Shown here: one piece after another, positions 1-8,636 of the stretch
Numbering within the stretch: the first letter of the stretch is position 1
How the letters are laid out: the number at the start of each line of letters is the position of its first letter
DNA from: Gramella jeungdoensis
Lineage (GTDB): Bacteria > Bacteroidota > Bacteroidia > Flavobacteriales > Flavobacteriaceae
Assembly: GCF_023805255.1 (NCBI RefSeq)
Contig: NZ_JAMSCK010000003.1
Location: 124,001-188,000, forward strand
Reading direction: 5' to 3'
DNA: 64,000 nucleotides
The notes under the pieces: model-generated
Told to the model about the DNA's origin: nothing
Database searches by the model: none
The model's input: only the letters and a program-made list of their open reading frames with translations
Position numbers and translations under genes: made by a program

Positions 1-356
1 CAGAAGACAGGGTGAAAATAGAGTGTGCTATGGACACACTGGAGCTTGATGTAGATACCGCAGTCCCAATAGGTCTTATTGTAAACGAGTTGCTTACCAA
101 TGCGCTTAAATATGCTTTCCCGCAAGAACAACAAGGCGTTATTAATATCAGCCTGGAGAGAGATACTGAACAAAATTTGAAATTACAGGTTAGAGATAAC
201 GGAATTGGGAAGGCTGAGGATCTTGAACCAAAGGGAACAGGTTTTGGCTCACAATTGGTGAGGTTATTAACCCGGCAACTTAATGGAAAGATGACAGAAC
301 GTAATGAGGACGGAACTTATATTGAATTTGACTTTTTAATCAGCAAAAGCGCATAA
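1..356 (+). CDS. Sensor histidine kinase, C-terminal fragment (cut by window start)
   Basis: This is the ATP-binding end of a sensor kinase whose start lies outside the window. The visible part is one HATPase domain: the N box (NELLTNALKYAFP), the G1 box (DNGIG) and a G2-like box (GTGFGSQLV). The style of these boxes (VPIGLIVNELLTNALKYAF) is that of the HisKA_2 kinases often paired with LytTR or other regulators. The reading frame is open to the window edge. Its stop codon overlaps the start of the next gene (TAATG), so the two are translationally coupled and very likely form a two-component pair. The sensed signal cannot be told from this fragment. Confidence 0.9.
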   Translation, partial: EDRVKIECAMDTLELDVDTAVPIGLIVNELLTNALKYAFPQEQQGVINISLERDTEQNLKLQVRDNGIGKAEDLEPKGTGFGSQLVRLLTRQLNGKMTERNEDGTYIEFDFLISKSA

Positions 357-1099
357 TGAGTGAAAAGATAAAAATACTTATTGTGGAAGATGAAATGATC
401 ATCGCGGCTAATATCTCATTACAGCTGAATGAATTAGGATATGAAGTTACCGGTATTGTTCCAAGAGGAGAAGAAGCTTTAATGCATATTAAAACTGAAA
501 CTCCAGATATATTACTGCTAGATATCAACCTTAAAGGCTCTTTAGATGGTATAGAGACCGCATTAAAAATGCAAGAAACTCACGATATTCCAGTGATCTA
601 TCTAACCGCAAATGCAGATGAAGCCCACTTCAACAGAGCCAAAGTAACACATCCCTACGCTTTCGTAGCCAAACCTTTTAAAAAATTAGATCTACAGCGG
701 GCAATCGAATTGACCGTTTCCCAAATAGGTTTTAAAAACGAAAATAATTCCAATTTCAAACCTAAAGAAGATGACGCCTTTATCCTAAATGATTGTGTCT
801 TTGTGCGGCACCTAAATACAATGGTAAAAGTTGAAATTAAAGATATACTTTACATTGAAGCTGAACGGAATTACTGCCGAATCTTCACCAATAACAAGGA
901 ATATCTGCTTGTTATTACCCTTAAAGAGATGGATAAAAAATTACCTGCAAAACACTTTTTAAGGATCCACAGGTCGTATATCATTAATATTTCTCAAATC
1001 ACCGAGATAGCCACCAGCCACATCGTTATTGGCAGGAAAGCCATTCCCATTAACAAGTCTTTAAAAAAGGAATTACTCAAGCGACTACAAACGATTTAA
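356..1099 (+). CDS. LytTR-family response regulator
   Basis: This is a DNA-binding response regulator of the AlgR/LytR type, 247 residues. Residues 1-120 are a receiver domain with the acidic pair near residues 11-12 (VEDE), the phosphoacceptor Asp56 in LLLDINL and the conserved Lys in AKPFKK. Residues about 147-245 are a LytTR domain with the typical IEAERNYCRI and FLRIHRSYIIN segments, which binds DNA through beta strands. It overlaps the upstream kinase stop by one base, so the kinase is its probable partner. No target operator could be identified. The next 900 bases to the right hold no intact gene. Confidence 0.95.
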   Translation: MSEKIKILIVEDEMIIAANISLQLNELGYEVTGIVPRGEEALMHIKTETPDILLLDINLKGSLDGIETALKMQETHDIPVIYLTANADEAHFNRAKVTHPYAFVAKPFKKLDLQRAIELTVSQIGFKNENNSNFKPKEDDAFILNDCVFVRHLNTMVKVEIKDILYIEAERNYCRIFTNNKEYLLVITLKEMDKKLPAKHFLRIHRSYIINISQITEIATSHIVIGRKAIPINKSLKKELLKRLQTI

Positions 1100-1740
1100 T
1101 CTCTTTGTTAAGCAAACCTTCTTTCCCGGACAGCATATCGATGCTTTCGTCCCACATCGTTTATTTTAACCACTGAATATAGGTTATTTAGCCTTATTGA
1201 AGGACATGTAACAATCAAATAAACAACCAAAAAACTCTGAAATGAGCATCTAATTTTGACAATACTAACAGCCTTTTTTAACTAGATTATAAAAATACTC
1301 TTTAATTTATTTGAATTACCAGGGATAGAATCTTGGCCGTCATCACAACAGTTCAATCGCAAGCTCTATCCATCATCATTGTAATTTTTAATAGTTAGGT
1401 CATTCATCAATCCTAATTAGAATAGTTAAAAAAGGCTGAAAGTATTAAAATAAGATGTTCTTTCCTATAGGAAGTTTTTGCTTGTTATCTATCTCTAAAA
1501 AACTATCTATCAAGCCTGAAAAACCCGAAGATTTAGGAATTCTCACCGTTCGCTGGACTTGGGGGGCCAGTGTATAGGTGATTGTGAAAAAATCCAGGGT
1601 TCTTTGGGCGATAGATTAATTTAAAGGACTTGTAAAATAGTTTATTATTAAGATTAATCTCAGGCCTACTGATGTCTGAGAAACTGTGAACACGGCTTTA
1701 TTTACCGGTAAAATCATCCAGAATTTTTTCTGGGTGATTC
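1100..1740. other. Gene-free stretch left of the integrase relic
   Basis: About 640 bases with no credible reading frame on either strand. The stretch is AT-rich with scattered stops and no clear promoter or hairpin. It may be decayed coding DNA, like the integrase relic that follows, but I could not recognise any protein in it. Confidence 0.4.
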
Positions 1741-1743
1741 TAT

Positions 1744-1915
1744 CTAATCTTTCCATCTCATTTTTTCAGTTTGCTCGTTTACTTGAAAACTAACTTTCTC
1801 CTCCATAATCTGTATAGAATGAGCCTGGGTAATTCCAATTAGGCAGTGTCCTAAAAGCTTACTCACAACTTCTGATGCAACGTCGATTAGAAGCAAAAGC
1901 CACTACTTTTCTTAC
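1744..1915 (-). pseudogene. Tyrosine recombinase (integrase) C-terminal relic 1
   Basis: Read on the minus strand this stretch gives LLLIDVASEVVSKLLGH, then GITQAHSIQIMEEKVS, and ends in EKMRWKD before a TAG at 1744-1746. The VSKLLGH...TQxY pattern is the C-terminal signature of phage-type tyrosine recombinases of Bacteroidota. The position that should be the catalytic Tyr (TQxYA) is His here, and the frame upstream is broken by a stop and a shift around the expected HTFAT motif. The N-terminal and core domains are missing. It is therefore a dead remnant. The same C-terminal piece occurs again at 2409-2545, and a longer, equally dead integrase lies at 32117-33026. Confidence 0.65.
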
Positions 1916-2025
1916 CTATACATGGAATCTTAAATCACGAACGACAATTAACTTTAAAAAGCACACAACCAGCATTTTAAATCCTTTTTTTTATTATTTT
2001 TGCCTCCCCAAATCTTATTATAAAA

Positions 2026-2364
2026 ATGAAAGACAATATAGAAGAAGAGGTTCTTTTGAAATTTCAAAAAGGACAGATCAAGGCACCTATACTTGAGAAT
2101 GAAAATGAAAAAAAGATTTTTCTGCAATTACAAAAATATAGTTTAATATATATGACTCCTGAGGGGGTATGGGTAGTATCTCAAAAAGGAAAAAATGCTT
2201 TAAAATATGGAGTTCAAAAATTTCTTACTCTAGAGAGATTTGAAGAGAGAATAGTAAAAAAGTCAATGAGTAGAGAAACAGAAAGAAAATGGATTTTCTT
2301 TGCGGTTATTCCTTTAATAGTAGTATTAGCCGGAGTACTTTGTATTAAAATTATTGCCATATAG
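2026..2364 (+). CDS. Hypothetical tail-anchored protein
   Basis: A 112-residue protein that I do not recognise. The first 75 residues are charged and may form a small winged-helix-like fold (LLKFQKGQIKAP, then LQKYSLIYMTPEGVWVVSQKG, which resembles a helix plus beta wing). Residues about 90-110 are one strongly hydrophobic segment (IFFAVIPLIVVLAGVLCI) close to the C-terminus. This suggests a cytoplasmic domain held to the membrane by its tail. There is no signal peptide. The gene lies between two integrase relics, so it is probably cargo of an old mobile element. A longer overlapping frame in another phase (1875-2096) looks like a shadow. Confidence 0.6.
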   Translation: MKDNIEEEVLLKFQKGQIKAPILENENEKKIFLQLQKYSLIYMTPEGVWVVSQKGKNALKYGVQKFLTLERFEERIVKKSMSRETERKWIFFAVIPLIVVLAGVLCIKIIAI

Positions 2365-2408
2365 GTTATTTTTAGTAAATCCCACGAGCTTTTAACCAGA
2401 TGGTCTTT

Positions 2409-2545
2409 TTAATCTTTCCTCTTCATCTTTTCAAAAATATAATCAATTTTGGATATATCCTCCTCCTATAAAATTTGTCCATTGTAAGCCTGAGTAATTC
2501 CAATCCTGGAACGGCATAAAAGCTTACTCACAGCATATAAGACCT
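2409..2545 (-). pseudogene. Tyrosine recombinase (integrase) C-terminal relic 2
   Basis: On the minus strand this stretch reads VSKLLCRSRIGITQAYNGQIL, then an in-frame TAG, then EDISKIDYIFEKMKRKD and a stop. It aligns with relic 1 (VSKLLGH..IGITQAHS...EKMRWKD) over its whole length. The catalytic-type Tyr of TQxY is kept here, but the conserved GH of LLGH is changed to CR and there is an internal stop. Nothing upstream resembles the rest of an integrase. A degenerate copy of the tRNA-Asp trailer hairpin begins about 55 bases to its right, the same order (integrase, then trailer) as at the intact tRNA-Asp site near 33 kb. Confidence 0.6.
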
Positions 2546-2600
2546 GAAATCACTTGAAAATCAATTATAAGATAGTAAACAAATGAACAGCTAGCCTTAA

Positions 2601-2640
2601 TAACAAAACAGCTTCTTTCCGAATGCATAGAAAAACTACA
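2601..2640. repeat. Degenerate tRNA-Asp trailer hairpin, copy 1
   Basis: The core CTTCTTTCCGAATGCATAG resembles the segment CTCTTTCCGAATACACGG that follows the tRNA-Asp gene at 33.2 kb. Only about 40 bases are recognisable and the hairpin is weakened. It is the leftmost of seven such copies, all in the same orientation. Confidence 0.4.
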
Positions 2641-2803
2641 CATAGGTTCTGTTAATCGACTAAAATCATCCATTCACTAAATTCAATTTCAAAATAAGTT
2701 CTATTAAAAAATTTGTCCGAAACCCTGCAGGTAACAAAATATGGGACATCCATTCTAATTGAAGGCTATACTTTTAAAGAGTCAGTTTTAAAAATTCAGC
2801 CTC

Positions 2804-3142
2804 ATGAAAACCTTAATAAACTATTGTTCAGTTGCTGCTTTACTGGTTTACCTGATCTTTCTTTCATCAGGTTGTTCGAAGGATTGGATTGATGAACAGT
2901 TGAATTGTAAGTTCTATTCATATATAAAAGTAGCTTCAACATGTGAATGTCTGGTGAATCAAGGACCCAATTGTGAAGTTAATTACAGTCAGCTCACAGA
3001 AAAAGAGTATAAACGCATCAATGCTCTTTTTGATGAAAGTGGGAACGAGTGTATGGAAATTTCCGGTGTTAATTTCTCAGGAAAGAATTTCTCAGGTATG
3101 GCTCAAAGGCCCTTTATCAATGATTGCCGTCAATTTCTCTGA
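2804..3142 (+). CDS. Small Cys-rich lipoprotein, tandem copy 1
   Basis: A 112-residue predicted lipoprotein of unknown function. The N-terminus is a signal peptide (MKTLINYCSVAALLVYLIFLSSGC) with a lipobox Cys at residue 24, so it should be lipidated and held in an outer layer of the envelope. The mature part has conserved cysteines (CKFYSY, TCECL, NCEV, ECMEISGV, NDC) that may form disulfides. A paralogue follows at 3368-3721; both share YSYI, TCECL, RINALFDES, SGKNFSGM or TGKNFSGM, and the upstream sequence around AATTTGTCCG. The pair therefore arose by tandem duplication of a unit that includes the promoter region and a trailer-like hairpin. Confidence 0.75.
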   Translation: MKTLINYCSVAALLVYLIFLSSGCSKDWIDEQLNCKFYSYIKVASTCECLVNQGPNCEVNYSQLTEKEYKRINALFDESGNECMEISGVNFSGKNFSGMAQRPFINDCRQFL

Positions 3143-3173
3143 ATTCAAAAAGGAAAATCAGACGGAACATCTC

Positions 3174-3220
3174 AAAAAACCTTCTTTCCGAAATCCGAGA
3201 AAAAGCTTTTTATTGATTAG
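3174..3220. repeat. Degenerate tRNA-Asp trailer hairpin, copy 2
   Basis: The segment CTTCTTTCCGAAATCCGAG followed by AAAAAGCTTT matches the trailer hairpin of tRNA-Asp (CTCTTTCCG, loop, CGGAAAAAAGCTT). It lies just downstream of the first lipoprotein gene and was probably duplicated together with it. Confidence 0.45.
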
Positions 3221-3367
3221 CCATAAACATCTCTTTACTTCTCTCTACTTTATTCCTCAATAATACCACTAAGAAATTTGTCCGAAAATATGTAAGAGAT
3301 AAGATATCGGACATCCCTTCTAGTTAATGAACATAATTTTATATGTGAAATTTTAAATTTAACCACC

Positions 3368-3721
3368 ATGAAATATTTAGTAGGATTTTCATTAAAAGTT
3401 GTGCTCTTATTTTACCTAATCTTGCTTAATACAGGTTGTTCGGAGGACTGGCTTGACTTAGATTTAGATTTTGATCAATGTATGTTCTATTCATATATTG
3501 ATATTACAGAAACATGTGAGTGCCTGAATAATGGAGAATCAAATTGCGAAGTTTTTAACTACATGTTAAATGAAAAGGAGTATGAACGCATCAATGCTCT
3601 TTTTGATGAAAGTGAGAATGAGTGCCTGGAAGTTTCAGGAGTGGATTTCACTGGAAAAAATTTTTCTGGTATGTCTAAAAGACCCTTTGTTGACTATTGC
3701 CATAAATTTTTTCAGGGTTAG
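3368..3721 (+). CDS. Small Cys-rich lipoprotein, tandem copy 2
   Basis: A 117-residue paralogue of the lipoprotein at 2804-3142. It has a signal peptide with a lipobox Cys (ILLNTGC, residue 24), an acidic stretch after it (DLDLDFD), and the same Cys pattern: CMFYSY, TCECL, NCEVF, ECLEVSGV and a final DYC. The core motif RINALFDES is identical in both. The function is unknown; the two copies have clearly diverged while keeping every cysteine, which argues that both were selected for a folded, disulfide-bonded domain. The start ATG follows a short AT-rich leader resembling that of copy 1. Confidence 0.75.
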   Translation: MKYLVGFSLKVVLLFYLILLNTGCSEDWLDLDLDFDQCMFYSYIDITETCECLNNGESNCEVFNYMLNEKEYERINALFDESENECLEVSGVDFTGKNFSGMSKRPFVDYCHKFFQG

Positions 3722-3764
3722 CATCTGAAAAGTTAGAGAGAAGGTATTACTTGATAATCTTACG

Positions 3765-3805
3765 TAAAACTGCTTCCAGAATACACAGAAAAAAGTTTTC
3801 ATTTG
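3765..3805. repeat. Degenerate tRNA-Asp trailer hairpin, copy 3
   Basis: The segment CTGCTTCCAGAATACACAG followed by AAAAAAGTTTTC is a decayed version of the trailer hairpin found after tRNA-Asp. It lies just downstream of the second lipoprotein gene, in the position that copy 2 holds after the first. Only about 40 bases can be matched. Confidence 0.4.
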
Positions 3806-4010
3806 ATCTTTCATCATTCTAGGTAGCCCCTAATTCTTGATAAAGAAAAATATGTGCTAAATTATATTGAAAACATAATACCAGACATTTATGAGAATCT
3901 ATTTTAATATTTCTGCTTTAACCATGATTACATAAAAGCTTACGTATCTGTTCATTAAACCGCTTACTGCCTGGGAGGTGACATAACAACCCAACTTTAA
4001 ATTAAATGTC

Positions 4011-5543
4011 ATGAAATTATATTTCATAATAATATTAATAATAATGGCAAGCCCAGTAAAAAGCCAAACTTACCTCTTAAAAAAGGATCTGATAGAAAGG
4101 GACAGGAAAGACTTCTTAGGCTGTATAAAAGAGGTTTTCGATACTGAAGAAAGCATATCGTTTAATTTGGGAACTGGGGATTTAAAATCTTCCCTTATTG
4201 AAATAGAAAATGATACTCCCGTAAGCACTGAATATCTTGATAAGTTGAAGGATTCCTTATCCAGAAACCCATCAGATTTTAAACTACTAATGGAAATAGG
4301 AGAATATTACTATAATATTGAAGACAAAAACAACAGCAAAAAGTATTATAGCAGGGCGCTGGAACATCTGGAAGCAAGTCATTCTGATGAAGATTTGGCA
4401 TCCTTCTACTGCAACAGAAGCATCATAAAATCTAAATTAGGAATACAGGGTTTTGTTGAAGATGCGGAAAAAGCTCTTTCATTAAATCCAAATGAAGTTA
4501 CTACACTCTCTTTTTACCCGATGTATCTTATTTCTAAAAGGGAATTTGATAAGGCAAAAACTTTCCTTGAAAATTCATTGGTAGAGGATCGCCCGGTACC
4601 GGAATCATCAATTATGTTTTTAGCTCTAATTAATCTCCTGGAACATTCTGAGGAAATCTATAAAGCATATAATGATCCTGGTCTTAACGAAGAATTCAAA
4701 CAAACTCATTACGAAGAATTAATAGATTGGTCGTCAGTCCGAATTTATTTACCAAAATTGAAAGACGGGCAAACCAGAGAGAACCTTGAAAGATTACTGA
4801 ATTTTTATAACCTTTTGGCGAAGGTTCTATTTTCCGATAAAAATGAAAAAGGTCAAATAATTTTTACCTTCAGCCAAATTGAAATAAAACAAATTAAAGA
4901 ATTGAAAAGCTGGCTGATCAGTTCTTTAGATAATAAAACCTTAAATAAATACACTGCCTACAAATGCCTCGGAATTATCAGTTTCTGTCTTGGAGATGAA
5001 GAGAATGCAATAGTTTATTATCAAAAAGCACTACACTCATTTCCAAAGAATAAACCAAAAACAGTATTTAATCCTGACGAGGCCTACGCCATTTTATTAT
5101 TTTTTTACAGGCAGTTTGGTAAGAACACAGATTACGAAAACCTGCTTCTAAAAAAAATCTCAGGGGCACGGATAAAAAACATTTCAGATTACATCAATTT
5201 GTCTAAATTCTATATCACGGAAGATCAAATTGAAAAGGCGCGATTCTACATTAACGAAGCAGAGAAAATAAATTCTGAAAATTTTGATGTTTGTCGCTTA
5301 AAAGCTCACCTTGGATATATTGAGGGTACAGAAATAATACGTGAGGGTCTTTACATGAATAAAGCATTTCGCTTCATAAAAGATGATGATGATGCATATC
5401 GCTTTTATTTACAAAGCGCTATTTATCATATGCTCAATGAGGACCCGAAAGAAGCATTTAATAATTTAATAACTATTAAAGAAAACAGAGAAAATTGTGA
5501 GACATGTGATAGACTTCTAACAGAATATTTTAAAATTGAATAA
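4011..5543 (+). CDS. Secreted TPR-repeat protein
   Basis: A 510-residue protein with an N-terminal signal peptide (residues 1-18, LYFIIILIIMASPVKS) and a body rich in paired helices of the TPR type. Clear repeat-like stretches are LLMEIGEYYYNIEDKNNSKK (about 90-110), the block around YKCLGIISFCLGDEENAIVY (about 320-340) and KAFRFIKDDDDAYRFYLQ near 450. TPR proteins in the periplasm act as scaffolds; no catalytic motif is visible. Its stop is 2 bases before the next start (lipoprotein at 5546), so the two genes form an operon and may work together. I cannot assign a more precise role. Confidence 0.8.
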   Translation: MKLYFIIILIIMASPVKSQTYLLKKDLIERDRKDFLGCIKEVFDTEESISFNLGTGDLKSSLIEIENDTPVSTEYLDKLKDSLSRNPSDFKLLMEIGEYYYNIEDKNNSKKYYSRALEHLEASHSDEDLASFYCNRSIIKSKLGIQGFVEDAEKALSLNPNEVTTLSFYPMYLISKREFDKAKTFLENSLVEDRPVPESSIMFLALINLLEHSEEIYKAYNDPGLNEEFKQTHYEELIDWSSVRIYLPKLKDGQTRENLERLLNFYNLLAKVLFSDKNEKGQIIFTFSQIEIKQIKELKSWLISSLDNKTLNKYTAYKCLGIISFCLGDEENAIVYYQKALHSFPKNKPKTVFNPDEAYAILLFFYRQFGKNTDYENLLLKKISGARIKNISDYINLSKFYITEDQIEKARFYINEAEKINSENFDVCRLKAHLGYIEGTEIIREGLYMNKAFRFIKDDDDAYRFYLQSAIYHMLNEDPKEAFNNLITIKENRENCETCDRLLTEYFKIE

Positions 5544-5545
5544 TC

Positions 5546-5917
5546 ATGAAAAAGTTTGTTTATATATTATTAATTACAGGCATTCTACATTCATGTTCTA
5601 CAGATGATACAGTTGAACCTTTAATAAGTGTAGATATCAAAGAAGGAATTTTAGGTGAATGGCATGTAGAATGGGATTGCCATCGCTCTCATAGCTGGAC
5701 TTTTTATGAAGATGGTCGCTTCGATTTAAATTTTATGGGTAGAACAAATACTGGCGGTTATTCCCTGGTGGGAAGAAATCTCACCGTAAGAGGTTATAAT
5801 GATATTGGAGGAGGAGAAATGAGCAGTACGATAATGGTTCTTACTCCAGACAGATTAGAATTGGACGACCCTTCCGACTGGAGTATAGATTATAAATTTA
5901 TAAGAGTTTGCAATTAA
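5546..5917 (+). CDS. Lipocalin-like small lipoprotein
   Basis: A 123-residue lipoprotein: signal peptide MKKFVYILLITGILHSC with the lipobox Cys at residue 17, then a mature domain beginning ILGEWHVEWDC and continuing SWTFYEDGRFDLNF. This Gly-x-Trp start followed by a strand with FYEDGRF is the pattern of the lipocalin-like domains common in Bacteroidota lipoproteins. Such domains form small beta barrels, and their ligands are mostly unknown. It follows the TPR gene with no gap and is surely co-transcribed with it. Confidence 0.75.
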   Translation: MKKFVYILLITGILHSCSTDDTVEPLISVDIKEGILGEWHVEWDCHRSHSWTFYEDGRFDLNFMGRTNTGGYSLVGRNLTVRGYNDIGGGEMSSTIMVLTPDRLELDDPSDWSIDYKFIRVCN

Positions 5918-5992
5918 ATCTTTACAGTTTTCGGTCTCAAAATCCCTAACACCAAACTGTCCTGAGCCCTACTTTTTTCATCAGAAAAGTCT

Positions 5993-6160
5993 TTATAATA
6001 ACATGATAAGTAATGTTATTAAGACGGATGAAAAGGCTATGATGGTCATACTTAAAATTAAAATGCTTTCTTTAGCAGCTAAGTATTCTTTTTTAAATTC
6101 CTGATCTTTTTCGGCTAATTCTTTCATTGACACATCAATATCCACAAATATATCATTCAC
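5993..6160 (-). CDS. Possible 55-residue membrane peptide
   Basis: An open frame starting with GTG at 6160 (or ATG at 6127) and ending with TAA at 5993-5995. The peptide has a charged helical half (KELAEKDQEFKKEYLAAKES) and a long hydrophobic tail (ILILSMTIIAFSSVLITLLI), the layout of a small tail-anchored membrane protein. An in-frame stop lies just upstream, so it cannot be longer. It may be a real small gene or the end of a decayed one. Confidence 0.35.
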   Translation of the reverse strand: MNDIFVDIDVSMKELAEKDQEFKKEYLAAKESILILSMTIIAFSSVLITLLIMLL

Positions 6161-6267
6161 TAAAATCTTTTAAAATACCTTTTTTAAGGTATTTTCCGCA
6201 TTTTTTATAATAATAAAGAACTGGGGTAGACCATTAAGAAACGTCAGTAAAGGATATTAAAAAAGAA

Positions 6268-6325
6268 CCCCTAAAAACAAAAAAGCCTCTTTCCGAATAC
6301 AACGAAAAAGCTTCTCGTTGATTAT
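6268..6325. repeat. tRNA-Asp trailer hairpin, copy 4 (first half only)
   Basis: The segment from CCCCTAAAAACAAAAAAGCC through TTCCGAATACAACG to AAAAAGCTTCTCGTTG matches the distal part of the tRNA-Asp trailer almost base for base over about 55 bases. The similarity then stops and the tRNA-proximal hairpin is absent. On the minus strand it forms a stem followed by a T-run, so it could serve as terminator for the regulator gene that ends at 6542. Between here and 6541 I see nothing else. Confidence 0.6.
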
Positions 6326-6541
6326 CTAAAATACTAAGCGTACTTATAAAAAAACACAAACAATATCGTATTTCAAAACTGTATTTGGTCCTATTGGAGA
6401 TAAAGATGCATAATAGTGGACAGTTACCATAAATTTAAGGTTAGAAGAATAGCAACTATATCAACTTAATCGATATAGAATGCTATCTATGGCAAAATAA
6501 TACTAGGGGTATATGAAAAAGGAGTAGTATTTTAATACCAG

Positions 6542-8404
6542 TTAGCCTTTGAAGTTTAATTTTTTTAACATTGACTTATATTCTGGTTCTCCCCGAATAC
6601 ATTGCAGATCTATATCATGCATTTTCGCAATAATGGGAATATCGCCAGCTGAATAGCTTTTTTCAAGATAATCTAATGCCCTCTGGGGTTCTCCAATAAT
6701 GCAGCACAATGGTATAAGTACGTGATAATTTTTATATTCATCAAACTTCAATCGATTATCGATATAATATTCAACAATACCATTAATACCATATTTTTGA
6801 TAAACCATATTTATTTCAGAATCATTTCTTTTAAAGCCGGGAAGCAATGTTAGTTCGGTAATAAGATGGTTCATGGCTTTTTGATCTTCACCCAATTTGA
6901 TATAAATCAGCGCATACATCATATACCACTTAGAACCAGTTATTTCATTGGCTTTTTCAACAGCTTCAAGCGCTTTCTCAAACTCATAATTATTGTAGTA
7001 AATAATAGCACTAACGCTATTCATAATAGAGGAATTTGGATTGGATTTAAGAGCAAAATCAATTTGTTCACGTGCTTCTTTCTTCCTACCCAATATGTTT
7101 AAAAGCTCAGCGTAGTACTGGTGAGCCGTACCATCATTAGATTCCTGATTCAAACCAAGTTTAAACTCATTTTCGGCTTGTTCAAAATCTCTATCAAACC
7201 ACATGGATAAAGACCCCAGTACAGAATAAGCCGAAGATAAATCTGGATCTAATGACAGTGCCTTTTTTGCATATGTTCTCGCCTTTTCAACATCTTGCTC
7301 TCTATCATACCATGCCCACCATCCCATAATAAAATAAGCATCTGCTAATCCGGCATAGGCTAGGGCATATGTTGAATCCAGCTTTATGGCTTCTTCAAAA
7401 TAATGAACACTCTTTTTAAGTTCCTCCTTTGTTCTCCTGTGCCAGAAAAAACGACCTTTGAGGTATAGATTATAGGCTTCAACACTTTTAGTTGGGGTTT
7501 CTTCAATCTTTGTCAGATTAGACCGCGAAAGGTTTTTTTGTAGGTTTTGGGCGACTTCTTTAGCTATATCGCTCTGCAAGCTGAAAATATCCTGGTATGT
7601 CCTCTCATAGCTTTCAGCCCAAAGGTGATTATCCTGCTTAGCATCAATCAATTGCACCACCACTCTTACTTTATCGGCATCCCTTTGAATACTGGCCTCC
7701 ATTACATGGGTTATATTTAGTTCACGTGCAATTTCAGGTATGGTTTTATCAGTCTCCCGATATTGATCCATGGTAGTTCTTGAAAGAACATTAATACCCT
7801 CAACTCCCGACAGATGATTAAGTATAACCTCCATAACCCCATCAGCAAAATACTGGTTCGAGGGATCATCACTAAGATTTTTAAAGGGAAGCACACCTAA
7901 AACCACTATCTCTGATTTAGTTGAACTACCTCCTGAAACACTCACGAATACATAAGATAAAATAACCACAGCTAATACTCCTATTAGAATCAACACTGCC
8001 CTGCTAAAAAGCGGTTTAACCCCGGATTTTAATGTTTTCAGGAAATCATTTTCCTTTGGTTCTTGCTGTTTGTTTTTTATTTCTCCTGGCGAACATTTAT
8101 AGCGTTCGTGGAAGCACTTCGAAAAGTAGGATGGACTTTTGAAACCAACAGCATAAGCTATTTCTGAAACGGGGGAAACATTGTTCTTCAAAAGACCATA
8201 GGCTTTATGCAGCCTGAACCGTTTAATAAACTCACTGGCCGTTTGTCCCTTTATCTCATTTAGCTTTCTATGCAGTTTTGAACGGCTAACACCTGCGGAA
8301 GTAGCCAATTCGTTGACACCAAAATGCTCATTATGGAAGTTTTTCTCCAAAATATCATTGAGCTTGGAAATAAAAGCCTCGTCCATTGAAATCTGCTCCT
8401 CCAT
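6542..8404 (-). CDS. Membrane-bound AraC-family regulator with TolB-like and TPR domains
   Basis: A 620-residue regulator with three parts. Residues 1-110 are an AraC-type double helix-turn-helix (HFGVNELATSAGVSRSKLHR, then VSEIAYAVGFKSPSYFSKCF). Residues about 134-156 are one transmembrane helix. Residues 165-285 are a TolB/FlgO-like domain (VLPFKNLSDDPSNQYFADG ... HLWAESYERT), and residues about 305-600 are TPR repeats (LYLKGRFFWHRRT, YALAYAGLADAYFIMG). The DNA-binding part is thus cytoplasmic and the TolB-TPR part periplasmic, so it may convey an envelope signal directly to a promoter. It is transcribed away from the lipoprotein gene at 8637; the 232-base gap between them is a likely place for its operator. 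The reading frame is intact and full length. Confidence 0.88.
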   Translation of the reverse strand: MEEQISMDEAFISKLNDILEKNFHNEHFGVNELATSAGVSRSKLHRKLNEIKGQTASEFIKRFRLHKAYGLLKNNVSPVSEIAYAVGFKSPSYFSKCFHERYKCSPGEIKNKQQEPKENDFLKTLKSGVKPLFSRAVLILIGVLAVVILSYVFVSVSGGSSTKSEIVVLGVLPFKNLSDDPSNQYFADGVMEVILNHLSGVEGINVLSRTTMDQYRETDKTIPEIARELNITHVMEASIQRDADKVRVVVQLIDAKQDNHLWAESYERTYQDIFSLQSDIAKEVAQNLQKNLSRSNLTKIEETPTKSVEAYNLYLKGRFFWHRRTKEELKKSVHYFEEAIKLDSTYALAYAGLADAYFIMGWWAWYDREQDVEKARTYAKKALSLDPDLSSAYSVLGSLSMWFDRDFEQAENEFKLGLNQESNDGTAHQYYAELLNILGRKKEAREQIDFALKSNPNSSIMNSVSAIIYYNNYEFEKALEAVEKANEITGSKWYMMYALIYIKLGEDQKAMNHLITELTLLPGFKRNDSEINMVYQKYGINGIVEYYIDNRLKFDEYKNYHVLIPLCCIIGEPQRALDYLEKSYSAGDIPIIAKMHDIDLQCIRGEPEYKSMLKKLNFKG

Positions 8405-8636
8405 ACCTTAAATTATCTGCAAACATTTGATTTACATTAATTTACAACTAAAAAATAATTAGTTCAAAAATTTTGAGTTTAATCAGCTCATTATCAGGAA
8501 TAATTAAATTTTGACACATTAATTATTCAAAATGACACATAGCTTACAGAACCTGGAACATACTACTGCCGTAATTGGACAACTAACACTTAACTTTAAA
8601 GGTGTTATTGATTGTTTAACTAAAAGGTAATAAAAA

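Noticed and set aside
1875-2096. Open frame of 73 codons overlapping the gene at 2026
   Set aside because: It starts inside the integrase relic, which is read on the other strand, and overlaps the better-supported 112-residue gene in a different phase.
3820-3960. A third integrase tail (KLLCN-like reading on the minus strand)
   Set aside because: Only a handful of residues match (AAGCTTTTATG) and the following pattern does not fit TQxY; not enough to call.
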